A DNA stretch of 64,000 nucleotides, from assembly GCA_004297765.1 (NCBI GenBank), contig SCTZ01000179.1, positions 36,558-100,557 of the forward strand, read 5' to 3'. The translations under genes and the position numbers were made by a program. Origin of the DNA: Chloroflexota bacterium. GTDB taxonomy: Bacteria > Chloroflexota > Dehalococcoidia > FW602-bin16. Below, one piece after another: positions 23,577 to 31,960 of this stretch (position 1 is the first letter of the stretch; every line of letters begins with the position of its first letter). Below the pieces are notes generated by a model. The model saw only the letters and a program-made list of their open reading frames with translations. It made no database searches and was not told where the DNA came from.

Positions 23577-25168
23577 TCACGACGGTAGAGGCAGGACGCA
23601 TCGATCCTATCGCCCATCTGCAAAACATCGTCGACGCGGCCGCGCGGGTGGAGGCGGATGGCCGGGGACAGATCCACGTCTCCGTGCCGGTGGAACGGTT
23701 GGTGGAGACGTGCGCGACCGTGCACGGACTGCTGGCCGCGCCGCTCACGACCATGGTCGGCGTGGACGACCGCGCGAGGACGGGTCTGTTTCAGTTGGCC
23801 TACGTCTTCTCGACCGGCGGTCACTGGGTAAGCGTGGAAACAGGGATCGACCCGGCCCGGCCGCGCTTCCCATCGGTGACGCCGTGCCTTCCGGCGGCCC
23901 ATTGGTATGAGCGTGAGGTGCAGGATCTGCTGGGGTTGATCCCGGAGGGTCACCCGGACCCGCGCCGGCTGGTCCTGCACGATGACTGGCCCGAGGGCAT
24001 CTACCCACTGCGTAAGGATTTCGATCCCACGATCCCCGTCCCGCGCGTCGACGGGCCCAAACACCGCTTCCACCACCTACACGGCGAGGGCTTTGTCGAG
24101 ATCCCGGTCGGGCCCATCCACGCCGGCGTCATCGAGCCGGGGCACTTCCGTTTTGCCGCCATTGGCGAGGTGGTGCTGCACCTGGAGACGCGCCTGTTCT
24201 ACACGCATCGGGGGATCGAGAAGCTGGCCGAGGGCAAGAGCCATGATCAAGGCCTTCAGATCGCCGAGCGGGTCTGCGGCGCCTGCGCCTTCTCGCACGC
24301 AGTCTCCTACTGCCAGGCTATCGAAACCATAGCGGCGGTCGCCGTTCCGCCGCGAGCTCTCGCCCTGCGCACCCTTTTCCTCGAGCTGGAGCGGCTCTAC
24401 AACCACGTGGGCGACCTGGGGAACATCTGCGCCGGGGTGGGCTTTGCCGTCGGAACCAGCCAGGGCAGCCGTCTCAAGGAGGAGCTGCAGCGGCTCAACG
24501 AGCGGCTCACCGGCCACCGCTTCCTGCGCGGCGTCTGCCGGGTGGGTGGAGTGCGGCGCGACCTGGACACGGCCGGCGCGCGCGACGCCTCAGAGACGCT
24601 GCGACGCGTGGAGGCCGAGTTCCGGCGCTTCGCCGAGCTGATCCTATCGACAGACGCTTTGTTGGACCGCATGACGGGCACAGGAATCGTGCCGACCAGG
24701 GCGGCCCACGACCTGGGCGCCGTGGGCGTGGCCGCGCGCGCCAGTGGCATCGACCGCGACGCGCGCCGCGACCATCCGCACGCCTGCTACGATCAGCTCG
24801 ACCTGCACGTCCCCGTGCGAACTGAGGGCGACGTTCGCGCCCGCGCCCGGGTGCGCGTCGATGAGGCTCATGTATCATTCTCGCTAGCCCGCCAGGTGCT
24901 AGCTGGACTGCCTTCCGGTACATCGTCCGTATCTGTGCAGACGTTGCCCCCATACGCGACCGCCCTCGGCGTGACCGAGTCGCCGCGTGGGGAGAACGTG
25001 CACTGGGTTCGCACCGGCCCGGAAGGCAAGATCGACCGCTATCGCGTGCGCTCGGCTTCATTCTGCAACTGGCCGATCGTCGCGCTAGCCGTCCCCGGCA
25101 ACATGGTGCCGGATTTCCCGCTCATCAACAAGAGCTTCGAGCTGTGCTACGCCTGCCTCGACCGATGA
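23573..25168 (+). CDS. hyfG: [NiFe]-hydrogenase large-subunit-like protein fused to a NuoC-like domain
   Basis: A 531-residue HycE/HyfG-type protein. Residues 1-165 form a complex I 30-kDa (NuoC) domain (YEREVQDLLGLIPEGHPD, YPLRKDF); the rest is a NuoD/[NiFe] large subunit. Both cysteine pairs expected for a NiFe site are present: C235-x2-C238 (ERVCGACAFSH) and C525-x2-C528 at the very end (ELCYACLDR), although the usual Asp-Pro before the second pair is Glu-Leu. The protein stops right after CLDR, without the C-terminal peptide that a maturation protease removes in HycE. Whether it is an active hydrogenase is open: the paired small subunit has altered ligands, and no hyp genes are in the window. 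Confidence 0.88.
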   Translation: MITTVEAGRIDPIAHLQNIVDAAARVEADGRGQIHVSVPVERLVETCATVHGLLAAPLTTMVGVDDRARTGLFQLAYVFSTGGHWVSVETGIDPARPRFPSVTPCLPAAHWYEREVQDLLGLIPEGHPDPRRLVLHDDWPEGIYPLRKDFDPTIPVPRVDGPKHRFHHLHGEGFVEIPVGPIHAGVIEPGHFRFAAIGEVVLHLETRLFYTHRGIEKLAEGKSHDQGLQIAERVCGACAFSHAVSYCQAIETIAAVAVPPRALALRTLFLELERLYNHVGDLGNICAGVGFAVGTSQGSRLKEELQRLNERLTGHRFLRGVCRVGGVRRDLDTAGARDASETLRRVEAEFRRFAELILSTDALLDRMTGTGIVPTRAAHDLGAVGVAARASGIDRDARRDHPHACYDQLDLHVPVRTEGDVRARARVRVDEAHVSFSLARQVLAGLPSGTSSVSVQTLPPYATALGVTESPRGENVHWVRTGPEGKIDRYRVRSASFCNWPIVALAVPGNMVPDFPLINKSFELCYACLDR

Positions 25169-25192
25169 GAAACAGGACGAGGAGGATTCTCC

Positions 25193-25253
25193 CTGGGAGC
25201 GCGGGCGTCCCGCCCGCGCGAGACTCGCGCGGATGAGACATCCGCGCTCCCAG
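25193..25253. repeat. CTGGGAGCGCGGG inverted repeat, copy 2 of 3
   Basis: 61-bp inverted repeat (CTGGGAGCGCGGGCGTC left, CCGCGCTCCCAG right) filling the 157-bp gap between hyfG and the next hyf gene. It would form a strong hairpin in the operon mRNA and could reduce expression of the last gene or shield the upstream mRNA. Confidence 0.75.
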
Positions 25254-25325
25254 GTGGCATCGTCCCATAGAACCGATACGTTTCACATGAAGAACACGAA
25301 CCGCCGCCAAAATTGAGGAACCGCC

Positions 25326-26231
25326 ATGCTGAACATTCTGCGCACTAGCCTGCAGACCGGGCGAGTCACAACCGCCTATCCGGAGAAACCGGAAGATCGG
25401 GCCTGCCGCGGGCGTCCTTCGATCGATCCTGAGCGCTGCGATTGCACCGGCGCATGCGCGAGTGTCTGTCCGTCCGAGGCCATCACCCTTGGCCAGACCG
25501 CACAGCACGCCTGGCGCTGGCAGCTTGACCTGGCCCGCTGCGTCTACTGTGGGCTCTGCGCGGAGGTCTGTCCCAATGGCGCCCTGATCATGACCAACGA
25601 GTTCGAGCTTGCCACGCGCACGCGCGACGATCTGATCGTGGGCGTCACCCACGCGGATCGCGGACAGCGAGCCACGCTTGCCGTGGTCGACAATTCCGCG
25701 AGATCGCCCCAGTCGCGTGGCGGCGGGAACGCCGGCAGTCGTCTGAGTGATCGCATTCGCCGCCTCTTGAAGCGCTCCCTGCACATTCGCCACCTGGCGG
25801 GAGGCTCGGAGAACAGTTGCGACTGGGAGATCACCGCGCTGCTCAACCCCGTCTACGACGTACAGCGCCTGGGCATCGACTTTGTCGCCTCGCCCCGCCA
25901 CGCCGACCTATTGCTGGTCACCGGGGCCATCACGCGCCACCTGGAGTCCGCCCTGCACGCCACCCACGAAGCCATGCCGGAGCCACGCCTGGTGGTGGCC
26001 GTCGGCGACGAGGCCTGTTCCGGCGGCATCCTCCAGGGCAGCTACGCCGTCGCGGGCGGCGTGGACCGCTGCCTCCCCGTGGACGTCTACATCCCCGGCG
26101 ACCCACCCTGCCCCCAGGCCCTCATCCACGGCCTCCTCATCGCCCTCGATAGATTGGAACCCAAGATGCGGCGGATCGAACTGACGAAGGGAATACTAGC
26201 AAAGGTCAAAATAGAGGCCCAAAAAGACTAA
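25326..26231 (+). CDS. hyfI: Fused ferredoxin and hydrogenase small-subunit-like protein (HyfH-HyfI type)
   Basis: A 301-residue fusion of a two-cluster ferredoxin (about 30-95, HyfH-like) with a NuoB/HyfI small subunit (about 145-280; SPRHADLLLVTGAITRHLES, then PVDVYIPGDPPCPQALIHGL). The second ferredoxin cluster is canonical (C72, C75, C78, C82-Pro). The first is not: C38, C40, C44, C48, so its second Cys is one residue early. In the small subunit, SCxxC becomes SENSC (E162, C165), the GxC site becomes GDEACSGG (E229, C231) and GCPP becomes GDPPC (D259, C262). Three canonical ligands are thus replaced by acids, and new Cys appear two or three residues later. The ATG at 25326 follows GAGGAACCGCC. 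The cluster may be rebuilt at new positions. Confidence 0.87.
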   Translation: MLNILRTSLQTGRVTTAYPEKPEDRACRGRPSIDPERCDCTGACASVCPSEAITLGQTAQHAWRWQLDLARCVYCGLCAEVCPNGALIMTNEFELATRTRDDLIVGVTHADRGQRATLAVVDNSARSPQSRGGGNAGSRLSDRIRRLLKRSLHIRHLAGGSENSCDWEITALLNPVYDVQRLGIDFVASPRHADLLLVTGAITRHLESALHATHEAMPEPRLVVAVGDEACSGGILQGSYAVAGGVDRCLPVDVYIPGDPPCPQALIHGLLIALDRLEPKMRRIELTKGILAKVKIEAQKD

Positions 26232-26290
26232 AGCTCTCTTGCGAGAGCCTGAAGTCAGTGAATGAGGTTACCGGCCAAACGCTCGGACAG

Positions 26291-26560
26291 CTAGGAGGAC
26301 TGGACGGCGTTGAGCTTCTTCATCAGACGGGACTTGCGGCGCGCGGCGTTGTTGGGGTGAATGACGCCTTTGCTCGCGGCTTTGTCCAGCGCCTTGACTG
26401 CCTGTAGGACAGCGGCAGGAGCTCCGGACGGATCTTTGGCCGTGACGGCTTTGGCCGCCTTGCCGACGTATGTTCTGACCGCGCTGACGATGGGCTTGTT
26501 GCGGCTCCTTCTGCGCTCCGAGACACGGGCCGCCTTAAGGGCTGATTTGGTGTTCGCCAA
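26291..26560 (-). CDS. rpsT: 30S ribosomal protein S20
   Basis: An 89-residue, very basic protein with the S20 pattern: ANTKSALKAARVSERRR at the start and GVIHPNNAARRKSRLMKKL at the end. It binds 16S rRNA during 30S assembly. The start is TTG at 26560 with GGGAGGTAGACC upstream; TTG starts are common for rpsT in bacteria and may tie in with autoregulation. Its promoter is listed separately. Confidence 0.95.
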   Translation of the reverse strand: MANTKSALKAARVSERRRSRNKPIVSAVRTYVGKAAKAVTAKDPSGAPAAVLQAVKALDKAASKGVIHPNNAARRKSRLMKKLNAVQSS

Positions 26561-26625
26561 GGTCTACCTCCCTACCTGCTGTCAGGACTGATCACTGGTG
26601 CAGTCTAGCCGGCACACAACGACTA

Positions 26626-26654
26626 AGTATACGTGATTTGGGCTCCGGTGTCCA
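26626..26654 (-). promoter_or_regulatory. Promoter of rpsT
   Basis: On the minus strand TGGACA (26654-26649), 17-bp spacer, TATACT (26631-26626), placing the start site about 60 nt before the rpsT TTG. Confidence 0.65.
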
Positions 26655-26834
26655 GGTCCAAAACGACCACACGACCAGCCAAATCTTGAGCGCACCAGCA
26701 CGGCCAGCGCCAGGAATGCTAACAGGAGAAGCACAGCCACATCCACTCGCGGTACCAGTCTTGCACAATCCCTGCATGCTCGACGAAGGGCTGTGGCAAG
26801 CATCGAGCGATAGCATGAGGATAAGGAGGTTACG

Positions 26835-27086
26835 ATGTCACGGTTCATCGATTACCATACCGAATTAAAGCTTCCGCAAGAGGCTATTCAGCAACTTGCC
26901 GATGAGGCGAAGAGCGGGAAGCGCGACCAATACGGGGTACGCGTGCTAGACGTGTACTACAATCCGCAAGGGAAGGTCTACTGTTACCTTGATGGCCCGA
27001 GCGAGGAAGCGATTCGCCAGCACCATCTAGCCTCTGGTGTCACCTGCGACGAGGTGACACAGGTAGACTGTCTATCCTGTGCCTAG
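26835..27086 (+). CDS. DUF4242-like small protein
   Basis: An 83-residue protein with the pattern of the DUF4242 ferredoxin-like fold (FIDYHTELKLPQEAI; YGVRVLDVYYNPQGKVYCYLDGPS; EEAIRQHHLASG). Relatives include SCO4226, a nickel-responsive protein that binds Ni through His/Asp residues. The C-terminus adds cysteines (VTCDEVTQVDCLSCA). The ATG follows a perfect AAGGAGGTTACG site, so expression is probably strong. It is monocistronic, with its own promoter region and a strong terminator. Metal binding is an inference. Confidence 0.8.
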   Translation: MSRFIDYHTELKLPQEAIQQLADEAKSGKRDQYGVRVLDVYYNPQGKVYCYLDGPSEEAIRQHHLASGVTCDEVTQVDCLSCA

Positions 27087-27132
27087 TGGGCTCCCGCAGT
27101 GGTTGCCCACAATGCACGGATCATTGCCCCAT

Positions 27133-27173
27133 GCTGCCGCCAGCAGGGCATTTGCTGGCGGCAGCCCTTTCTT
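27133..27173 (+). terminator. Intrinsic terminator
   Basis: 13-bp perfect stem GCTGCCGCCAGCA / TGCTGGCGGCAGC (27133-27145, 27153-27165), then CCTTTCTT. It ends the transcript of the gene at 26835. Confidence 0.85.
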
Positions 27174-27239
27174 AACGTAGATTACGTACGAATAGAGGGG
27201 GATTCATGAGGTGGCACTCAAGACAAGACGGCGCTTCAT

Positions 27240-27449
27240 GTGGGGGTCGCAAGAACGCTTGGGTTCAATAGGACCGGAGGCCGGATTGTCGAGATGTTGG
27301 ACGAGGCTGTTGAAGCATTGCTGAACGACGGTCAACTCGTGGAATCGTTTGGCATGGTTCATTTTGCTGGCTGGGCTTGGTCGATTACTTGTCACGCCCA
27401 TCGCTGTAGGGGAGGAAAGCCTCTTAGTTCGGCACAGGTACTTCAGTAA
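27240..27449 (+). pseudogene. Remnant of a helicase/nuclease C-terminus (DUF3320-like)
   Basis: A 69-codon frame beginning at GTG whose segment VARTLGFNRTGGRIVEMLD-EAVEALLNDGQLV resembles the last winged-helix segment of DUF4011/DUF3320-type superfamily 1 helicases. It has no ribosome site, and the frame is blocked by a stop at 27207-27209. It is most likely a fragment left from a deleted gene; chance similarity cannot be ruled out. Confidence 0.35.
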
Positions 27450-27500
27450 TGCTGATGAGCCCTGCGACAAACCGGGATGTCATCCGGCGAAACGGTCCTG

Positions 27501-28163
27501 CTAACCGACGAATACCTCGACCTCCGTAGGTCCCGCAAGCCGGTTCAGCTCGCTGGTGAATGCCGGCCAGTTGATGTCCGACTGCCGACGGTACTGGTAG
27601 TGCAGCCCCACCCGTCCATCCATCGAGGACATGGTCTCCAGGCTTACATCACGCAGCCGTTGCGTAAGGAATGGAGTGAGACGCTTCTCCAGGGCATCGA
27701 ACGACTGTTGATCCACTGAGATGATCAGATGTCCCCGCTCGAACAGGCTCACCCGGTTGTGGATGAGCCACTGCGCGCCCAGCACCGCAGTGGCCAGCAC
27801 CAACAGCATGGCTGTCACCAGGTAATAGCCTGTCGCCGCCCCGATCGATGTCGCGATCAGTAACAGCAGAAAACCTATCTCTGCCGGGTCCTTCACCGGC
27901 GTCCTGAACCGCACAAACGACAGCGCTCCTAGCAACCCAAGGGACAATGGGATTGAAGTCTGGATGGTCAGGAAAAGCATTGTGATGGCCGGACCGCCGA
28001 TGAGAAACGTGCGATGTACACCCGCTCCGATATGTCGCACCGCATAGAAGAACTGGTAGAGAAGGTACACCGCGATCGACGCCAATAGCGAGAACCCGAG
28101 ATGGATAAACGCGTCCCCCAGCATTAGCGGGGAGCTGGATATTGGCGTGAGTCCTTCAAACAC
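27501..28163 (-). CDS. DUF4956 membrane protein
   Basis: A 220-residue protein with four hydrophobic helices in the first 130 residues, including GLLGALSFVRFRTPVKDPAEIGFLLL, the hallmark of DUF4956, followed by a soluble alpha/beta domain. DUF4956 genes are typically found next to VTC-type polyphosphate polymerases and CotH or DUF4353 proteins, as here. The start is GTG at 28163 with GGGAGAAGTACC. It lies 159 bp after the VTC gene on the same strand. Biochemical role unknown; a membrane partner of the polymerase is plausible. Confidence 0.88.
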   Translation of the reverse strand: MFEGLTPISSSPLMLGDAFIHLGFSLLASIAVYLLYQFFYAVRHIGAGVHRTFLIGGPAITMLFLTIQTSIPLSLGLLGALSFVRFRTPVKDPAEIGFLLLLIATSIGAATGYYLVTAMLLVLATAVLGAQWLIHNRVSLFERGHLIISVDQQSFDALEKRLTPFLTQRLRDVSLETMSSMDGRVGLHYQYRRQSDINWPAFTSELNRLAGPTEVEVFVG

Positions 28164-28322
28164 GGTACTTCTCCCTTCCTCGAAATCGGCGACTGAAGCA
28201 GTGCAGAATCAGATACCTCCGACATTTGTAGGTTGGCATCAGTGCCCCACCATCCCACCTTCGGCAAGGGAATTACTGGGTCCTTCCCAGGAAGAACTCC
28301 AATCCCACGATCGCACGCTACA

Positions 28323-29090
28323 CTAGACTATTCTTCCCGAAGGAGAGAGGCGACCGACGGTGCCGATTCCCTCGTCGTGCGCATCGATACAGGCCGAGTA
28401 CTTAGAGAACCTGCTCCAGTCCACGTTCAGCATCCCCATCTGTCTCAGGGTTGGTGGAAGCTCGATGCTCGTTCCTTTGATTTCGATAACACCTCCCATC
28501 AACTCCAGCTCCCTTTCGCCATTTCCCGGACTGGGCCTCAACATGGTCGACCGTATACGGTAGTCCAATGACACCCGGACCCCTGTAAGCGGTTCGATAA
28601 AGCGATGGCGCCAGTAGGTAATCACGACTACCGGCCAGAGCATGTCCAGCGGGAAGTAGCCAAACGTCGCCAGCATAGCGTGTAACTGTGTCTTCGGAAT
28701 AATGCCCTGAGCCAGGTAGGGCATGGTGAGAAGATCCGCGGGCACCTCCATCTTTTGCCGATGCTTGGTCCCGGCGAATCCCCGCTTTGATTTCAGCTCG
28801 AGGAATATCGTCCGCACTTCGTCCCGGCAGTCGCTCTCGCCATACCAGCGAATTCGCACCTTATCTTTGCGGAAATCGCCCGAGGTAGACTTGCGATGTT
28901 CGTTCAGATCGATGGTATCGAAGTAAAGGCTGGTGATCTGCCCAACCGGGTGCTCGGCATCCCGACGGCAGACATGGCGCAGCAATCCGCACGCCAGTCC
29001 AATCTGCTGCGAAGTGATGTAGAACTTGCGCTCGATTCGCCATAAAGGGGGCGCCGAGTTGCTGTTTGCATTAAACAGTTGAACTACCAT
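28323..29090 (-). CDS. VTC-domain polyphosphate polymerase-like protein
   Basis: A 255-residue triphosphate-tunnel (CYTH/VTC) protein. The tunnel residues appear as alternating basic and acidic strands: RIERKFYIT near the start, SLYFDT, KDKVRIRWYGES, TIFLELKSKRG, VSLDYRIRS, GGVIEIKG, and the C-terminal SKYSACI typical of VTC4-like proteins. VTC4 makes inorganic polyphosphate from nucleoside triphosphate in yeast; bacterial single-domain relatives lack the SPX domain, as here. The ATG at 29090 has GAGGTAACCAAG. Directly upstream in the same frame lies an IS630 transposase fragment, which lengthens the open frame artificially. Confidence 0.85.
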   Translation of the reverse strand: MVVQLFNANSNSAPPLWRIERKFYITSQQIGLACGLLRHVCRRDAEHPVGQITSLYFDTIDLNEHRKSTSGDFRKDKVRIRWYGESDCRDEVRTIFLELKSKRGFAGTKHRQKMEVPADLLTMPYLAQGIIPKTQLHAMLATFGYFPLDMLWPVVVITYWRHRFIEPLTGVRVSLDYRIRSTMLRPSPGNGERELELMGGVIEIKGTSIELPPTLRQMGMLNVDWSRFSKYSACIDAHDEGIGTVGRLSPSGRIV

Positions 29091-29094
29091 CTTG

Positions 29095-29367
29095 GTTACC
29101 TCGGTTTCCTTGGTCACGACACCCAAGCGGGGAGCGATCCAGACCTCTCGATATACCCATAGAAGGTGGATCCCCTGGGGTAAGAGAGCGGGGATATGGT
29201 CCTTCTGGGCATCGGTCAGACGGGGTGTGGGCCCTGGCGGTGGCTGATGGCGCAAGGTCTCCCGTCCGCCGACTCTGGCCCGGCGGTGTTACTGGCTCAC
29301 GGCGCCGAGCGTGACGCCCAAAACACTGGCGATGGCCCACGGTTTGCAGCCTTGTCGTTTGAGGTCT
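29095..29367 (-). pseudogene. IS630-family transposase N-terminal remnant
   Basis: On the minus strand the translation DLKRQGCKPWAIASVLGVT followed by LGAVSQ-stop resembles the first helix-turn-helix of IS630-type transposases; in the frame just after, LTDAQKDHIPALLPQG and VWIAPRLG match the next winged segment. Stops and a frame change separate the parts, and the DDE catalytic domain is absent. It abuts the VTC gene, so the VTC group may have been brought in or rearranged with this element. Confidence 0.6.
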
Positions 29368-29472
29368 CAGGCCCGGAAGCTCCGATACTCCTTCCAGGGC
29401 CCGGGAGGGCGGACGCGTTGTTGGTACTCATGCACCATGTGACTGCACATCCGGTGCCAAGAGGGTGTTCTG

Positions 29473-31197
29473 ATGAGCGATTGTCTGAGAATGAAAAGGC
29501 ATGCCGTGAAGCGAAAGTGGCCGATGCTGCTGACAGCAATCATCGTCGTCATCACGTTGTCTGGATGCACAAAGGTGCCACCTCAAAACGCGCCGCCCCC
29601 AAGAGTGCCATCTGCTAATGCTGTGCTGATAGAACTGGGCGATACAATAACAGTCAACGGCTCGGGGGTGATGGTAGACGGAAGCACGGTCAACATCATG
29701 GCCGGTGGCACGTACAGCATTAGCGGTACCCTGAAGGACGGACAGATACTTGTAAATACCAAGGACAAGAACACCGTAAAGCTCATTCTAAACGGGGTGC
29801 ATATTGCTAGTTCTACCAGCGCTCCCATTTATGCACCAAAAGTAAAGACAATGATCATTGTCCTGGCAGACGGCGCTGAGAACTACGTAGCGGATGGAGA
29901 TTCTTACCTCATCACGGATTCAGAATCGAACGAGCCAAACGCGGCTATCTTCAGTAAGGGTGACCTCACGATCGAAGGCAACGGCTCACTGACGGTCGAT
30001 GCACGTTATGACAACGGTATCGTCAGTAAGGATAAGCTCAACATCATGGGCGGCCACATCACTGTGAATTCCGTATCCGACGGCATTAGGGGCAGGGACA
30101 GAATCGTTATCAAGGACGGGAATATCACAGTGAACGCAAAGGCTGATGGAATGCAATCCAATAATGATGAGGATTCAGCAAAGGGATTCGTCGCCATCCA
30201 GGGCGGTACCATCAACATCAGCGCGGGTGAGGACGGTATCCAAGCAGAAACAAGGGTCCTGATCAGTGGCGGGAAAACGACGATAACCGCAGGCGGCGGC
30301 AGTGCCAACAGCCGCCGTGCAAGCACTCCGAGCATTTGGGATGTGAAGAGTAACTCCAATAGCACTGGCACTTCTGTCAGCGCCAAAGGAATCAAGGCGT
30401 CCGTTGCTGTCACTATTCAAGACGGTACAGTAGCCATAGACTCTTCTGATGATGCCATCCATTCCAATGACCGCTTAGCGATTAACGGCGGAAACGTCGT
30501 CCTGGCCTCAGGAGACGACGGCATACATTCCGATTCCAACCTGGAAATTAACGGGGGAGATCTCAGCCTTACGAAAAGCTATGAGGGCATTGAAAGCGCA
30601 GTCATCACCATTAACGCGGGGAATATTCACCTTGCATCGAGCGATGACGGCATAAACATCGTCGGCAGTAATGATGGTTCCTCAATCAATAACCACCTGA
30701 CTATCAACGGTGGATACATAGCAATTGATGCCGCAGGTGACGGTCTCGACATAGACGGGGCGGTCACTATGACGGGAGGTACCGTAGTCGTAAACGGTCC
30801 TCTAACGAGCGAGAACGGTGCTCTGGACTATGACCGTGAATTCAAGATCACCGGCGGGACTCTTGTTGCCGTAGGCAGCTCCGGTATGGCACAGGCTCCC
30901 GACGCTACGTCAACCCAGTATTCAGTCATGAAGAATTTCTCGTCAGTGCAGCCGGCCGGCACAATAGTTCACATTGAAACCAAGGAGGGCCAAGAAATCC
31001 TCACATTCGCACCGACAAAGGCCTATCAGTCAGTAGTATTGAGCTCACCCAAACTGAAAAACGGCACAACGTATAGTGTCTTCTCTGGAGGCAGCTCAAC
31101 CGGTACAGCTACTGACGGCCTCTACTCGGGGGGAAAATATACTGGCGGTACACAGACAGCGCGCTTTACGATTTCGAATATGATGACTATATTGTGA
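29473..31197 (+). CDS. DUF4353 (carbohydrate-binding-like) lipoprotein
   Basis: A 574-residue secreted protein: basic start, hydrophobic stretch MLLTAIIVVITLSG and a lipobox LSGC at about residue 32, so a lipid-anchored surface protein. The rest is a long right-handed repeat of strands rich in Gly/Asp/Asn (SKGDLTIEGNGSLTV, KDKLNIMGGHITVN, DDAIHSNDRLAINGG, DDGIHSDSNLEINGGD), as in DUF4353 proteins predicted to form a beta-helix. Such proteins occur with VTC and DUF4956 genes. Base composition is clearly less GC-rich than the neighbours and codon use differs, suggesting recent acquisition. The ATG at 29473 follows AGAGGGTGTTCTG. Confidence 0.85.
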   Translation: MSDCLRMKRHAVKRKWPMLLTAIIVVITLSGCTKVPPQNAPPPRVPSANAVLIELGDTITVNGSGVMVDGSTVNIMAGGTYSISGTLKDGQILVNTKDKNTVKLILNGVHIASSTSAPIYAPKVKTMIIVLADGAENYVADGDSYLITDSESNEPNAAIFSKGDLTIEGNGSLTVDARYDNGIVSKDKLNIMGGHITVNSVSDGIRGRDRIVIKDGNITVNAKADGMQSNNDEDSAKGFVAIQGGTINISAGEDGIQAETRVLISGGKTTITAGGGSANSRRASTPSIWDVKSNSNSTGTSVSAKGIKASVAVTIQDGTVAIDSSDDAIHSNDRLAINGGNVVLASGDDGIHSDSNLEINGGDLSLTKSYEGIESAVITINAGNIHLASSDDGINIVGSNDGSSINNHLTINGGYIAIDAAGDGLDIDGAVTMTGGTVVVNGPLTSENGALDYDREFKITGGTLVAVGSSGMAQAPDATSTQYSVMKNFSSVQPAGTIVHIETKEGQEILTFAPTKAYQSVVLSSPKLKNGTTYSVFSGGSSTGTATDGLYSGGKYTGGTQTARFTISNMMTIL

Positions 31198-31267
31198 CTA
31201 CTGGACGCCCATCCGATGTGGACACCTCCCGAATGCTGGTCTGTGGCTTGCCAGCCCCCCAGACCGC

Positions 31268-31900
31268 TCACGGCTCGAGCGAGAACGGCGGATAGTGGTC
31301 CGTGGTCAGAAGGACGGCGTAGGCCGAGACGCGCACCGACCAGCGGAGCACGCCAACCACGAAGTCGAAGAGCGAGCGCGGATAGCGCCCGGTGATGAGA
31401 ATGGCAAACCACGCGATCACGACGCAGACCAGGACGGCAATGCCGAGAAAGAAGAGCACGATGTAATGGGGAATGGCCAGGAGCCATTTCACCAGGGGCA
31501 GCCAGCGGTTGAGATCTTCTTTGGCATCGGGATAGGGAATCTCCACGTGGACGGCCTGCTCCTCGTCGGTCGAAGGGTACTCATCCCGCAACAGTAGCAG
31601 GTAGGCCGCGACACGCGTAGAGAACCTGGTGAAGGCCAGGTTCCAGTCGAACCACCACTGGGGGTACTTCTGACGGAAGACAAGCATAAGCATGGTCGGT
31701 AGGAACACAATGGCGCCAGCCGAAAGCCGGAGGCTCCAGTCCCCGTCGCCCGTCTGGAATCCTCCTCTGGGAAGCAGCGCCAGAATGACGAGAATCGGGA
31801 TGGCCACGATCAGCCGGAGAAGAGTCATCAGTTTGTCTAAATCGCGCTCAGGATAGTCGACGGATAGGTTGGCCGGGTAGCGAATGTTCTGTTCTTCCAT
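31268..31900 (-). CDS. DUF4389 membrane protein
   Basis: A 210-residue protein with four hydrophobic helices and duplicated motifs: RQKYPQWWFDWNLAFTRF in the first half and TGRYPRSLFDFVVGVLRW in the second, followed in each case by a helix and an R-x-x-YPxxD/HYPPF loop. This duplicated RYPxxLFDF pattern defines DUF4389, of unknown function. The ATG at 31900 is chosen; a GTG two codons earlier is possible. It converges on the DUF4353 lipoprotein. Confidence 0.83.
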   Translation of the reverse strand: MEEQNIRYPANLSVDYPERDLDKLMTLLRLIVAIPILVILALLPRGGFQTGDGDWSLRLSAGAIVFLPTMLMLVFRQKYPQWWFDWNLAFTRFSTRVAAYLLLLRDEYPSTDEEQAVHVEIPYPDAKEDLNRWLPLVKWLLAIPHYIVLFFLGIAVLVCVVIAWFAILITGRYPRSLFDFVVGVLRWSVRVSAYAVLLTTDHYPPFSLEP

Positions 31901-31960
31901 GATCACCAGTCACCACTGCATCAACCGGGCCATGGAAGCTAGTGGATGGATGGACCGATC

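Noticed and set aside
23745..25061. Minus-strand frames opposite hyfG
   Set aside because: Arg-rich shadows; hyfG has both CxxC pairs and translational coupling to hyfF.
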